From JAJPKK01 sp963781195 (GTDB lineage Bacteria; Pseudomonadota; Alphaproteobacteria; Rhizobiales; Xanthobacteraceae), in assembly GCA_963781195.1 (NCBI GenBank), contig CAWAEZ010000004.1, forward strand, positions 248,001-312,000: a stretch of DNA of 64,000 bases, read 5' to 3'. Of this stretch, positions 8,086-16,133 are shown one piece after another. Within the stretch, counting starts at the first letter, position 1, and every line of letters begins with the position of its first letter. The translations under genes were made by a program, and so were the position numbers. Under the pieces are notes generated by a model, which searched no databases, was not told the origin of the DNA, and saw only the letters and a program-made list of their open reading frames with translations.

Positions 8086-8946
8086 ATGATCGCCAACCCC
8101 GCCGTCATCGCCAAGCCGTCATCGCCGCTGGTCGTCGTGCTCGGGACCAACGAAATCGCCTCGGCGGTGGCGGTGCAGCTACGGCGCGCGGGCCACGGAG
8201 TGATCCTCTCGCACGACGCTTTCCCGCCCGTCATTCGCCGCGCGATGGCATTCCACGACGCCTTGTTCGGGGATCGCATGATCATCGAAGGGGTCGAAGC
8301 CGAGCGGGCGGAGACGGCGGCGGAGATCGCGGCCGCCGTGGAGATGCCGCGGCGCGTCGCGGTGACGCCGCTCGGTCTGGACGATCTCGTCGAAACTTTC
8401 GCGCCGCCGATCCTCGTCGATGCGCGGATGCAGAAGCGACGGGTGACGCCGGATTACCGCGGGAACGTGCGCCTGACGGTCGGGCTCGGCCCCAACTTCA
8501 CGGTGGGCACGAACTGCGACATCGCGGTCGAGACGCGTCCGGCCAAGACCGGCACCATGGTGAGGCAGGGCCAAACCGACCAGGCAGATGGGCAGGCGCG
8601 CCCGCTCGGAGGGTTCGGACGCGAACGCTTCGTCTACAGCCCCGGCGCAGGCCATTGGCACACCCGGGTCGAGATCGGCATGCGCACCTTCAAGGACTTC
8701 GTGCTGGGGCATCTCGACGGCTTGCCGGTCCATGCGCCGATCGACGGCGTGGTCCGCGGGATCGCGCGCGACTCGACCTCGGTGCCTGCCGGCGTGAAGT
8801 TGCTCGAGATCGACGCGCGTGGGCGGGACGCCAGGTGGACCGGCATCGACGATCGCGGCCGCGCGATTGCGGAATGCACCGCGAAAGCGATCGGCCTGCA
8901 CGGCTCGCAGCAGGCGCTCATGGACGCCGTTGCGGTGTGGATGTGA
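8086..8946 (+). CDS. YqeB/EF2563-family molybdenum hydroxylase accessory protein, copy 2
   Basis: The 286-residue protein is a paralogue of the gene at 6399-7298, with the same motifs in the same order: VVVLGTNEIASAVAVQLRR, PVIRRAMAFHDALFGDRMIIEG, ILVDARMQKRRVTPD, VGLGPNFTVGTNCDIAVETRPA, GHWHTRVEIGMRTFKDFV, APIDGVVRGIARD, KLLEIDARG and IDDRGRAIA. The ATG at 8086 was preferred because similarity to copy 1 begins just after it. An upstream in-frame start at 8023 adds 21 residues without similarity. The NifO-like gene follows 18 bases downstream and is probably co-transcribed. The role in Mo-enzyme maturation is inferred from the family. Confidence 0.8.
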   Translation: MIANPAVIAKPSSPLVVVLGTNEIASAVAVQLRRAGHGVILSHDAFPPVIRRAMAFHDALFGDRMIIEGVEAERAETAAEIAAAVEMPRRVAVTPLGLDDLVETFAPPILVDARMQKRRVTPDYRGNVRLTVGLGPNFTVGTNCDIAVETRPAKTGTMVRQGQTDQADGQARPLGGFGRERFVYSPGAGHWHTRVEIGMRTFKDFVLGHLDGLPVHAPIDGVVRGIARDSTSVPAGVKLLEIDARGRDARWTGIDDRGRAIAECTAKAIGLHGSQQALMDAVAVWM

Positions 8947-8964
8947 CAGCAGGGGCACGGAGCG

Positions 8965-9417
8965 ATGGCCAAGGTGGTGTTCTACGAAAAGCCGGGCTGC
9001 GGCGGCAACGCACGCCAGAAGGCGCTGCTCGTTTCCTCGGGCCACGAGCTCGAGGTCAGGAATTTCCTCGCCGAACGTTGGACGGCCGTCACCCTGAAGC
9101 CGTTCTTCGGCGCAAAGCCGGTGCCGGAGTGGTTCAACGGCTCCGCGCCGCGGGTGAAATCCGGCGCCGTCCGGATCGGCGATCTCTCCTCCGATGCTGC
9201 GCTTGAAATGATGGTGGCCGATCCGATCCTGATCCGCCGGCCGCTGATGCAGGTCGGAGAGCGCCAGGTATCCGGTTTCGATCACGCGCTGGTCGATGCC
9301 TGGATCGGCCTGCGCAGCACGAGCGTGCCGGTAACCGACGCCTGCATCAAGGAGCACGCCACGGCTGATGTTGCCCATGTCCTTCGCCCGCGCGCGTCGC
9401 ACCCCAAGGGGCCGTGA
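8965..9417 (+). CDS. NifO-like nitrogenase-associated protein, ArsC/Spx thioredoxin fold
   Basis: The 150-residue cytoplasmic protein begins MAKVVFYEKPGCGGNARQKA, the N terminus of the ArsC-like 'nitrogenase-associated' family that includes Azotobacter NifO. C12 aligns with the ArsC catalytic cysteine region, and PILIRRPLMQVGERQVSGFD carries the RRPL element of the fold. NifO has been linked to molybdenum use rather than arsenate reduction. There is no nitrogenase in the window. Here the gene follows a YqeB-like gene by 18 bases, which supports a general Mo-related role. The last 15 or so residues are basic and Pro-rich and may not be conserved. Confidence 0.75.
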   Translation: MAKVVFYEKPGCGGNARQKALLVSSGHELEVRNFLAERWTAVTLKPFFGAKPVPEWFNGSAPRVKSGAVRIGDLSSDAALEMMVADPILIRRPLMQVGERQVSGFDHALVDAWIGLRSTSVPVTDACIKEHATADVAHVLRPRASHPKGP

Positions 9418-9427
9418 CCTTTGACGA

Positions 9428-9533
9428 CCTCATCCTGAGGAGGCGCGAAGCGCCGTCTCGAAGGATGGCCGCAGGCGGCGGCATTTGGGGCCACCCTTCG
9501 AGACGCGTCCTGCGGACGCTCCTCAGGGTGAGG
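9428..9533. repeat. Interspersed palindromic element (106 bp)
   Basis: The outer arms CCTCATCCTGAGGAG and CTCCTCAGGGTGAGG, and the inner arms CGTCTCGAAGGATGG and CCACCCTTCGAGACG, are inverted repeats with one mismatch each. This resembles palindromic repeats common between genes of Bradyrhizobium-like genomes. It sits 3' of the NifO-like gene. Confidence 0.75.
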
Positions 9534-9537
9534 TCCC

Positions 9538-9605
9538 GTAAAGTCTCAGGTGCTAGTCGCTGCCGTTCACCGCGGGCGGATGAGATTCTGTAAAGTCTCA
9601 GGTGC
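9538..9605. repeat. Direct repeat, 16 bp, 52-bp period
   Basis: GTAAAGTCTCAGGTGC occurs at 9538-9553 and again at 9590-9605, and a shared GTTCACCGCG follows each copy. This indicates one tandem duplication of a 52-bp unit at the 3' end of the modA-like gene. Confidence 0.7.
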
Positions 9606-9634
9606 GGGGCGCCGCGTTCACCGCGCCGCCGGTC

Positions 9635-10456
9635 TCACCGGTAGCCGAAGCGGTCGAAGATCTCCCGGGCCGGCGGCGACACGAGGTAGGTCAGGAATTG
9701 CTGCGCTTCGTCAGGGTGAGGAGCCGCCATCGTGAGGGCGGCGGGGTACACGATGGGTGCGTGGCTCGAGCCGGGGAGCGTCCCCGAGATGCGGACGCCC
9801 GCCACGCCATGGGCATCGGTTGCAAAGACCACCGCCGCCGGCACGTCGCCGCGGGCCACCATCGCAACCGCAACCTGGGGATTCTCGACGATGGCGACCT
9901 TGTCGGCGATCACCTTCCACAGCCCCAGCCGCTCCAGGCTCGTCTTGCCGAAGCGGCCCGCCGGGTGCGAGTTCGGATTGCACATCGCGATGGGACCCGA
10001 TCCGACCACCATCGCGATCGGGAACGACGCATCGATCGTAGCCGGCACGCCGCTGCCATTCCGTGATCCCTGGACGAGCACCACCTCGTTGCGCACGACG
10101 TCGACGCGGGTATGAAGCCGGATCAGTTTGCGTTCGGCGAGATAATCCATCCACATCGCGTCGGCGGAAAAGAAGATGTCGGCCGGCGCGCCGTCCACGA
10201 TGTTCTTGGCAAACACCGGGGTCGGGCCGTAAGCGATGGTCGGCGCGGCTGCGCCGGTCGCCAGATACGCGCCTACGATCTCATCGAGCGCCGGCTTGAG
10301 GGTGGCGGCCGCGAACACCAGAACGGTGCCGTCTGGATGCATGGAGGCCGGCGCTTCGCCGTGGTCATGTTGCGCGCGGGCGAGGTTGCGCGAGCCGAGC
10401 AAGGCGGCCGCCGCGCCCGTGCCGACTGCGGCCAGAAACCCGCGCCGATTTTTCAT
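9635..10456 (-). CDS. ModA-like molybdate-type substrate-binding protein
   Basis: The 273-residue periplasmic protein has a Tat-like leader (KNRRGFLAAVGTGAAAALLGS). The ModA/Wtp-type fold follows: VFAAATLKPALDEIVGAYLATG, APADIFFSADAMWMDYL, ARNEVVLVQG-type segment, NSHPAGRFGKTSLERLGLW, VARGDVPAAVVFATDA and a closing TYLVSPPAREIFDRFGYR. It should bind molybdate or a related oxyanion for an ABC importer. No modB or modC lies beside it. The ATG is preceded by GGGAG. A ModE-like site starts 21 bases upstream, which fits molybdate repression. Confidence 0.85.
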   Translation of the reverse strand: MKNRRGFLAAVGTGAAAALLGSRNLARAQHDHGEAPASMHPDGTVLVFAAATLKPALDEIVGAYLATGAAAPTIAYGPTPVFAKNIVDGAPADIFFSADAMWMDYLAERKLIRLHTRVDVVRNEVVLVQGSRNGSGVPATIDASFPIAMVVGSGPIAMCNPNSHPAGRFGKTSLERLGLWKVIADKVAIVENPQVAVAMVARGDVPAAVVFATDAHGVAGVRISGTLPGSSHAPIVYPAALTMAAPHPDEAQQFLTYLVSPPAREIFDRFGYR

Positions 10457-10476
10457 CGTCCAATCTCCCGGCGATC

Positions 10477-10504
10477 CCCGCTGTATCTATTCATATATAG
10501 CCAA
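10477..10504. promoter_or_regulatory. ModE-like operator 3 (upstream of modA-like gene)
   Basis: The left half CCCGCTGTATC matches 7 of 11 and the right half TATATAGCCAA matches 8 of 11 of the recalled ModE half-sites, with the same 6-base spacing as the other two sites. It lies 21 bases upstream of the ModA start codon. It is the weakest of the three by sequence but the best placed. Confidence 0.6.
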
Positions 10505-10615
10505 TGGCGAGCCGGACGCAAATCGGGCGATGCGCGCTCGCCGAGGTCCGCGCTCCCGGACGAGCGACGCCGGCGAGGGCGCAAAAAGGCCGTCCTCGCC
10601 GTCCTCGCGCTTGCG

Positions 10616-12381
10616 TCAGAGCGCGCGCGGCCGTTCGACGTAGCTCGTGAGGTCGTCTCCTAGTCGCAGCGCCAGTGCGGCGAGCAGTGCGGTCGGGTTG
10701 TAGCCGGCGTTGTGCGGATAGACGGAGGCGCCGACGACGAACAGGTTTTGCGCGTCCCAGTGCTGCAGGTGCTGCGAGACGACGCTGTTCTTGGGGTCGG
10801 CGCCCATCGGCGTGCCGCCGGTGACGTGCGTGCTCTGGTAGACGCGGGTATCGAACGGGCTCTTGCGCGGCGCCGCCGGCCCGACGATTGTCGCGTCCGT
10901 CGCCTTGGCGATCTCGGCGATCTTCTAGCGTGCAATACTCCGACATCTTCATGTCGTTCTCGCGCCAGTCGAAGTTCATGCGCATCAGCGGCTGGCCGTA
11001 GGCGTCCTGGTACACGGGATCGAGGTCGAGGTAGTTGTCGCGGTGCGGGTAGCTCGAGCCCTGGGCCTGCAGGGTGAAGGAATGCGCGTACCAGTCGGCG
11101 TTCGCCTCCTTCCATTCGGTGCCCCAGCGCGGCGTGCCGGGCGGCACCCGGCGGCTTCCGATCGGCCGGCCATTGGTGAGGTTCGCGCTGATGCCGGCGC
11201 CGCCGAGGAAGCCGAGGCCCGTGTGGTCGAAGTTGTCGTTGTTGAACTCGTCGATCGTGACCCCGGTGCTGCCGCTCGCCAGGAACGGATTGATCCACCA
11301 GTCCTTCATGAAGACGTTCACGGCCGAGTTGGTCTGGTAGCAGAAGTTCTTGCCGACCACGCCCGCGCCGCTCGCCGGGTCGTAGGGCGTGCCGATGCCG
11401 CCGAGCAGCAGCAGCCGCGTGTTGCGTCATCGTGAAGGCCGCCAGCACCACGACGTCGGCCGGCTGCTCGTACTCCTCGCCGGTCATGAGATCGACATAG
11501 CGCACGCCGATCGCACGTTTGGCTTGCTTGTCGTAATCGATGCCGAGCACGTGGGTCCGTTGCCGCATCTCGAAGCTCGGCCGCTCGAACAGCATCGGAT
11601 ACAGCAGCGTCTCCGGCGTCGCCTTGGCCTGCGCCTCGCAGATGAACTTCTCGCAGTGGCCGCAATACTGGCAGGCCCCGAGCCGCATGCCGTCCGGATT
11701 GGTGTAGACGCCGGAGGAGTTGGCCGACGGCGCGATGAAGGGCTTGTAGCCGAGCTTCTCGCACGCCGCCTTGAAGATAAGCCCCGCCTCGGTCGGCTCG
11801 AGCGGCGCCTGCGGATAGTCGTCGCCGCCGCGGCGCCTCGAACGGATTGCCGCCGGGCTGGAGCGTCGCCCTTGATGTTGCCGGCCTTGCCGGAGATGCC
11901 GTACAGCTTCTCGAACAGGTGATGGTAGGGCTCCATCTCGGCATAGGTCACGCCCCAATCCTGGATCGGCATGTCGGCCGGGATCGCCTGCTTGCCGTAA
12001 CGGGTCTCGAAGCGCGCTGCGCAGCGTCGGGTCGTACTCCGACCAGCGCCAGGCGAAGCCGTTCCAGTGGCTGGCGGCGCCGCCGAGGCCGTCGCCGGGC
12101 AGGAAGGCGGCGAGGCAGCGCGCCGGCAGCGAGGCCTCCTTCGGCGAGTGCCGTGCCGTATAGGTCTCGACCGACCAGTCCTGGCCAAGGCCGCCGCGGA
12201 TGTCCCAGCGCAACTCGTCGCGCTGGTTGGGGAGCTTGGATTCCGCGGCGTTGCGGCGATCGATGCCGCGCTCGAGCACGAGCACATCGGTGCCCTTGGC
12301 GGTCAGCTGGCGTGCGACCAGGGCCGCGGTCAGTCCGCCGCCGACGATGACGACGGTGCGCTTGTTCAGCGTGGTGGCCAT
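10616..12381 (-). pseudogene. GMC oxidoreductase, frameshifted (gluconate dehydrogenase large-subunit type)
   Basis: When the pieces are joined, this is a full FAD-dependent GMC oxidoreductase: an N-terminal VVIVGGGLTAALVARQL dinucleotide fold, GDGLGGAASHWNGFAWRW, a CQYCGHCEKFIC cysteine cluster, NNDNFDHTGLGFLGGAG, and a C-terminal THVTGGTPMGADP … LFVVGASVYPHNAGYNPT substrate domain. Each of five breaks (near 12014, 11870, 11832, 11426 and 10927) is explained by one extra base, and three of them return the frame to where it began. The coding content is otherwise undamaged, so sequence error is as likely as true loss. It follows its small subunit by 12 bases. Without repair the longest product would lack the catalytic C terminus. 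Confidence 0.8.
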
Positions 12382-12393
12382 GACAGGATTTCC

Positions 12394-13151
12394 TCAGCTG
12401 AAGTCGGCGATGGACTTGGGATCCTTGGCGCCCGGATAGGGCTTGCCGCGGTACTCCACCATGTCGCGCTGGTGTGTCGCCGGCAGGCCCGGATAGCCGA
12501 TCATGCGCCAGAACACCTTGTCGTTGTTGCCGCCATAGATCGGGTCGGCGTAGCAGGCCTGCGCGAACAGCGGATAGACGAGTTCGTTGAACCAGGAGCC
12601 GAGCGGCACCCTGGGCGTCGGCCACCTTGCCGGTCGCGAGCAGGGTCGAGGAAAGCATCGGCATCCGCCGGCGCGAGCGCGTCGAAATTCTTGCCGAACT
12701 GCTTCCTGCAGGCGGCGTTCGCCGCGGCGACGCCGGCCTTGAAGAACTGCTCCGGCGTGAGCGGGAGCTGGTAGCCGAACTGCGGCTTACCCTTCTTCCA
12801 CGGCCCGTGCATGTAGAGCCGCTCGCCCTGGCCGAAGCCGCCGGCGAGCTGGCGGTCCATGAAGATCGCGAGCCCGCAATCGACGCCGCTCGGCGTCAGG
12901 TGATCGGCCGGGCACATGACGTTGACGAGCGCCTCGACGAAGGCGGCCTCGTCGAGGCTCAGCGACTGGTACCCCGCAGGGACGGTTTTGGCGGGCGTTG
13001 CGGCGATCGCCGGTTCGGCGTGTGCGCTTCCAGCCGCGACCGTGGCGCCGGCTGTCGCTGCGGCCGCCGGGGCGAGGGGCGCTGCGCCCGCGACCGCGAT
13101 TTGCTTGAGAACGTCTCGACGCGCGAATTTCGCGCCCTTTCCGTCAGCCAT
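12394..13151 (-). pseudogene. Gluconate 2-dehydrogenase subunit 3-like protein, frameshifted
   Basis: The start at 13151 has a GGAGG site. The first part reads well: Tat leader (KFARRDVLKQIAVAGAAPLAPAAAA…), then LSLDEAAFVEALVNVMCPADHLTPSGVDCGLAIFMDRQLAGG. The end (GSWFNELVYPLFAQACYADPIYGGN…KVFWRMIGYPG) is the hallmark of the small subunit that accompanies membrane GMC dehydrogenases. Two single-base insertions, near 12645 and 12608, separate the parts. It precedes the GMC gene by 12 bases. The same pair architecture recurs intact at 59-61.5 kb. Confidence 0.8.
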
Positions 13152-13293
13152 GGGAAGTTCCTCCGTCGCGGTCATGCCCGGGTCTTTCTCCGGCGCCGCA
13201 TTGCCGCGGCGATCTTAGGTCAGCGGCCGCACTGATGCCATCGGGTCGAAATGTCGTCGTCGGAGCGCGTTCGCATCGGCCGGAGCCTGTGGG

Positions 13294-13321
13294 TTGACGT
13301 GACGGCCGCGCACGCTATATG
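13294..13321 (+). promoter_or_regulatory. Sigma-70-type promoter of the Mo hydroxylase genes
   Basis: A TTGACG -35 element (13294-13299) and a TATATG -10 element (13316-13321) are separated by 16 bases, placing transcription start near 13328, about 50 bases ahead of the first gene. The -10 lies in CACGCTATAT, which resembles half of a ModE site (8 of 11). The other half is not there. Confidence 0.5.
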
Positions 13322-13376
13322 CGCCGTGAACCAGGTTCCGGAGCCTCCGGGACGTTCATCGATCCGAAGCGCCTTC

Positions 13377-13859
13377 ATGTCTGAACAGGTCGATCTGATC
13401 GTGAATGGGCGGCGCGTGAGCGTCGCCGCCGATCAGGAAACTCCGCTTCTCGACGTTCTGCGCAATCATCTGGGCCTGATGGGGACGCGGTTCGGCTGCG
13501 GTCTCGAACAATGCGGCTGCTGCACCGTGCTCGTCGAGGGCGAGCCGGTGAAATCTTGCGCGAAGCCGCTGTGGAGCGTCGGCGGAAAGTCGATTTTGAC
13601 GGTCGAGGGGCTTGGGACGCCGGACCGGCCTCATCCGCTGCAGCGCGCTTTCCTCGACGAGCAGGCCGGGCAATGCGGCTTCTGCCTCTCGGGTATTCTG
13701 ATGACCGCGAAAGCGCTCCTCGATCGCAATCCGGCGCCGACGCGCGCCGAGATCGCGCAGGCGCTCGACGGCAACCTGTGCCGTTGCGGCGCCCACCATC
13801 GCATCCTGCGGGCGGTGGCGCGGGCCGCGCTCCTGATGCGCGAGGAGGCGACGTCATGA
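13377..13859 (+). CDS. Molybdenum hydroxylase small subunit, [2Fe-2S]2
   Basis: The 160-residue protein has a plant-type [2Fe-2S] N-terminal domain (FGCGLEQCGCCTVLVEGEPVKSC) and a helical [2Fe-2S] domain (GQCGFCLSGILM … NLCRCGAHHRI), as in the small subunits of isoquinoline oxidoreductase, nicotinate dehydrogenase and xanthine dehydrogenase relatives. It passes electrons from the Moco centre. The ATG was chosen at the point where family similarity starts (MSEQVDLIVNGRRV); an open stretch of 42 codons upstream overlaps the promoter. Its stop overlaps the next start (ATGA), so translation is coupled to the large subunit. Confidence 0.93.
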   Translation: MSEQVDLIVNGRRVSVAADQETPLLDVLRNHLGLMGTRFGCGLEQCGCCTVLVEGEPVKSCAKPLWSVGGKSILTVEGLGTPDRPHPLQRAFLDEQAGQCGFCLSGILMTAKALLDRNPAPTRAEIAQALDGNLCRCGAHHRILRAVARAALLMREEATS

Positions 13860-15979
13860 GTGCCGCAGCGCTGCCCGGAGCCCTCGTCGACCATCCGCGG
13901 CTCTCCCAGTGGGTAGCGTTTCCCGCGCCCGGCAGGGTCGCCGTTGCAACCGGCAAGGTGGAGATCGGACAGGGCGTGTTGACGGCGCTCGTCCAGATCG
14001 CGGCAGAACAGCTCGACGTCGCGGTAGACCGGGTTGCCATCGCGTCGGGCGACACCGACCGCACGCCCAATGAAGGCTACACGGCGGGCAGCCAGTCGAT
14101 CCAGTTCGGCGGCGTCGCATTGCGGCGCGCCTGCGCTGACGTGCGCGAGCTTTACATTCGCAGTGCTGCCGAGGCGTTGGGTTGTCCTGCGGCCGACTTG
14201 TCGATCGCGGACGGACGGATTTTGTGCCAGGGGGCGCCGACCGGACTCGACTACTGGTCGCTGGCCTCGGCAGTGAATCTCGATACGCCGGCCACGGGGA
14301 ATTCGCCGCTCAAGCCGCCGGCCGAGCACCGCGTCATCGGCCGAAATGCCGGCCGGCTCGACCTCCCCGCAAAGGTGTTCGGAGAGCCCGTCTTCATCCA
14401 CGATATGGTGCTGGACGGCATGCTGCACGCCCGGGTCGTTCGCCAGCCTTGCCCCAGCGCGAGCCTTACCTCGGTCGATGAGGCGGCGATCCGGCGGGCC
14501 GCCGAGGGCCAGTTCGACATCATCAGGTACGGCAACTTCCTCGCCATCCTCGGCGAGGACGAGACGGTGGTCGAGGCATCGGCTGCGGTGGCGGCCGGCC
14601 ACGTGAAATGGGACGGCGTCGAGGCCGTCAATCCGCTCCAGCAGGAAGCGCGTTGGCTGTTGCAGCAGCCGACCATCGATCGCGTCATTGGGCCGCCGGA
14701 GCCCGACGATCCTGTGCGCGGCGCGAACCGCCACGAAGCTGCCTATTCGCGTCCGCACCTTGCCCACGCCTCGGTCGCGCCGTCCTGCGGGCTGGCGCTC
14801 ATGCAGGATAGCCATCTGAAGGTATGGACCCATTCCCAGGGCGTTTTCCCGTTTCGGGTGGCGCTGGCGCGGGCCTTGGAGATGAGGCCCGCCGACATTT
14901 CGGTGACGCATGTCCAGGGCCCGGGTTGCTACGGCCACAACGGTGCCGACGACGCTGCGGCCGACGCCGCCGTGATCGCCTTTCTGAGGCCGGGACGGCC
15001 GATCCGGGTGCGCTGGCGCCGCGAGGACGAATTCGGCTTCGAGCCGGTCGCGCCCACGATGATGGTGCAGGTGCGCGCGGCGCTCGATGAGGCCGGGCGC
15101 CCGGTGGATTGGACCGCGGAAATCTGGAGCGGCACCCACAGCACGCGGCCGGGCAGCGCCGGTAATCTGCTCGCCGCCGAGGCGCTCCCCAAGCCGTCGC
15201 CGCCGCCCAAGCCGGGCGACGTGCCCGAAGCGGGCGGGGGCGGCGCGACCCGCAACGGTGAACCGCTCTACGACATTCCAGCGCGCCGCATCATCCACCA
15301 TCTTGTGCCGGCGACGCCGGTGCGGACTTCCGCCTTGCGCGGGCTCGGCGCGATGCCGAATGTCTTCGCCATCGAATCCTTCATCGACGAGCTCGCAGAA
15401 CGGATCGGCGCCGACCCGGTGAGCTATCGGCTTTCGCTGCTGACCGATCCCCGCGCAACGCGGGTTGTCGAGCAAGTCGCCAGAATGGCCGACTGGAAGG
15501 CCGGGGTGGCGGCGGGTAGCGGGCATGGCCGCGGCATCGGCTTTTCCCGGTACAAGAACCGGGCAGCCTACGCCGCCGTGATCGCCGAAGTCGATGTCGA
15601 CGAGGACATCCGGCTGCGACGGGTATGGTGCGCCGCCGATGCCGGTCTCGTCATCAATCCAGACGGCGCCATCAACCAGCTGGAGGGCGGCATCCTCCAA
15701 TCGGCGAGCTGGGTCCTCAAGGAGCAGGTGCAGCTCGCCGGGACCGGGATCAGTTCGCTGGACTGGGACAGCTACCCGGTCCTGCGTTTCACCGAGGTGC
15801 CGGAGCTGTTCGTCGAGCTCGTGGCGTCCGACAGCAACGATCCGCTCGGCGTCGGCGAGGCGACGGCCGGACCTGCGGCCGCGGCGATCGGCAACGCCGT
15901 CGCCCACGCCCTCGGCGCGCGGCTGCGCGATCTGCCACTGACCCGCGAGCGTATGATGGCGGCCCTGCTGGCGGAATGA
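13856..15979 (+). CDS. Molybdenum hydroxylase large subunit, Moco-binding (IorB/NicB-like)
   Basis: The 707-residue xanthine oxidase-family Moco subunit has GKVEIGQGVLTALVQIAAEQL, EGYTAGSQSIQFGG, the GRLDLPAKVFGEPVFIHDM junction, YGHNGADDAAADAAVIA, ALRGLGAMPNVFAIESFIDELA and the catalytic-glutamate element GVGEATAGPAAAAIGNAV near the C terminus. With the small subunit it forms a two-subunit enzyme without a FAD subunit, typical of enzymes that hydroxylate N-heteroaromatics or aldehydes and pass electrons to a cytochrome. No cytochrome domain is fused at the C terminus, unlike NicB. Some regions align poorly, so the substrate is open. ABC transport genes begin 155 bases downstream. Confidence 0.9.
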   Translation: MSAAALPGALVDHPRLSQWVAFPAPGRVAVATGKVEIGQGVLTALVQIAAEQLDVAVDRVAIASGDTDRTPNEGYTAGSQSIQFGGVALRRACADVRELYIRSAAEALGCPAADLSIADGRILCQGAPTGLDYWSLASAVNLDTPATGNSPLKPPAEHRVIGRNAGRLDLPAKVFGEPVFIHDMVLDGMLHARVVRQPCPSASLTSVDEAAIRRAAEGQFDIIRYGNFLAILGEDETVVEASAAVAAGHVKWDGVEAVNPLQQEARWLLQQPTIDRVIGPPEPDDPVRGANRHEAAYSRPHLAHASVAPSCGLALMQDSHLKVWTHSQGVFPFRVALARALEMRPADISVTHVQGPGCYGHNGADDAAADAAVIAFLRPGRPIRVRWRREDEFGFEPVAPTMMVQVRAALDEAGRPVDWTAEIWSGTHSTRPGSAGNLLAAEALPKPSPPPKPGDVPEAGGGGATRNGEPLYDIPARRIIHHLVPATPVRTSALRGLGAMPNVFAIESFIDELAERIGADPVSYRLSLLTDPRATRVVEQVARMADWKAGVAAGSGHGRGIGFSRYKNRAAYAAVIAEVDVDEDIRLRRVWCAADAGLVINPDGAINQLEGGILQSASWVLKEQVQLAGTGISSLDWDSYPVLRFTEVPELFVELVASDSNDPLGVGEATAGPAAAAIGNAVAHALGARLRDLPLTRERMMAALLAE

Positions 15980-16133
15980 ACGGAGGCTCTCGAAAGTCGC
16001 ATTTCGCGCAGCGTGTGAAATTGCGTATGCTCGATCTCTCTCATGGAGTGCGGTCGGCCGCTATCGAGCGGCACGGGCTCCGAGGGCCCCTCGTCCGCGG
16101 CGCGATGTGTCGCAAAACCGGCTCGGCCATCGC

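Noticed and set aside
13311..13338. A fourth ModE-like site overlapping the Mo hydroxylase promoter
   Set aside because: Only the left half (8 of 11) resembles the site; the right half does not match beyond chance. Kept as a note to the promoter.
13511..13855. Longer start for the Mo hydroxylase large subunit
   Set aside because: The upstream 115 codons overlap the Fe-S subunit gene in another frame and have shadow composition; the ATGA overlap marks the true start.
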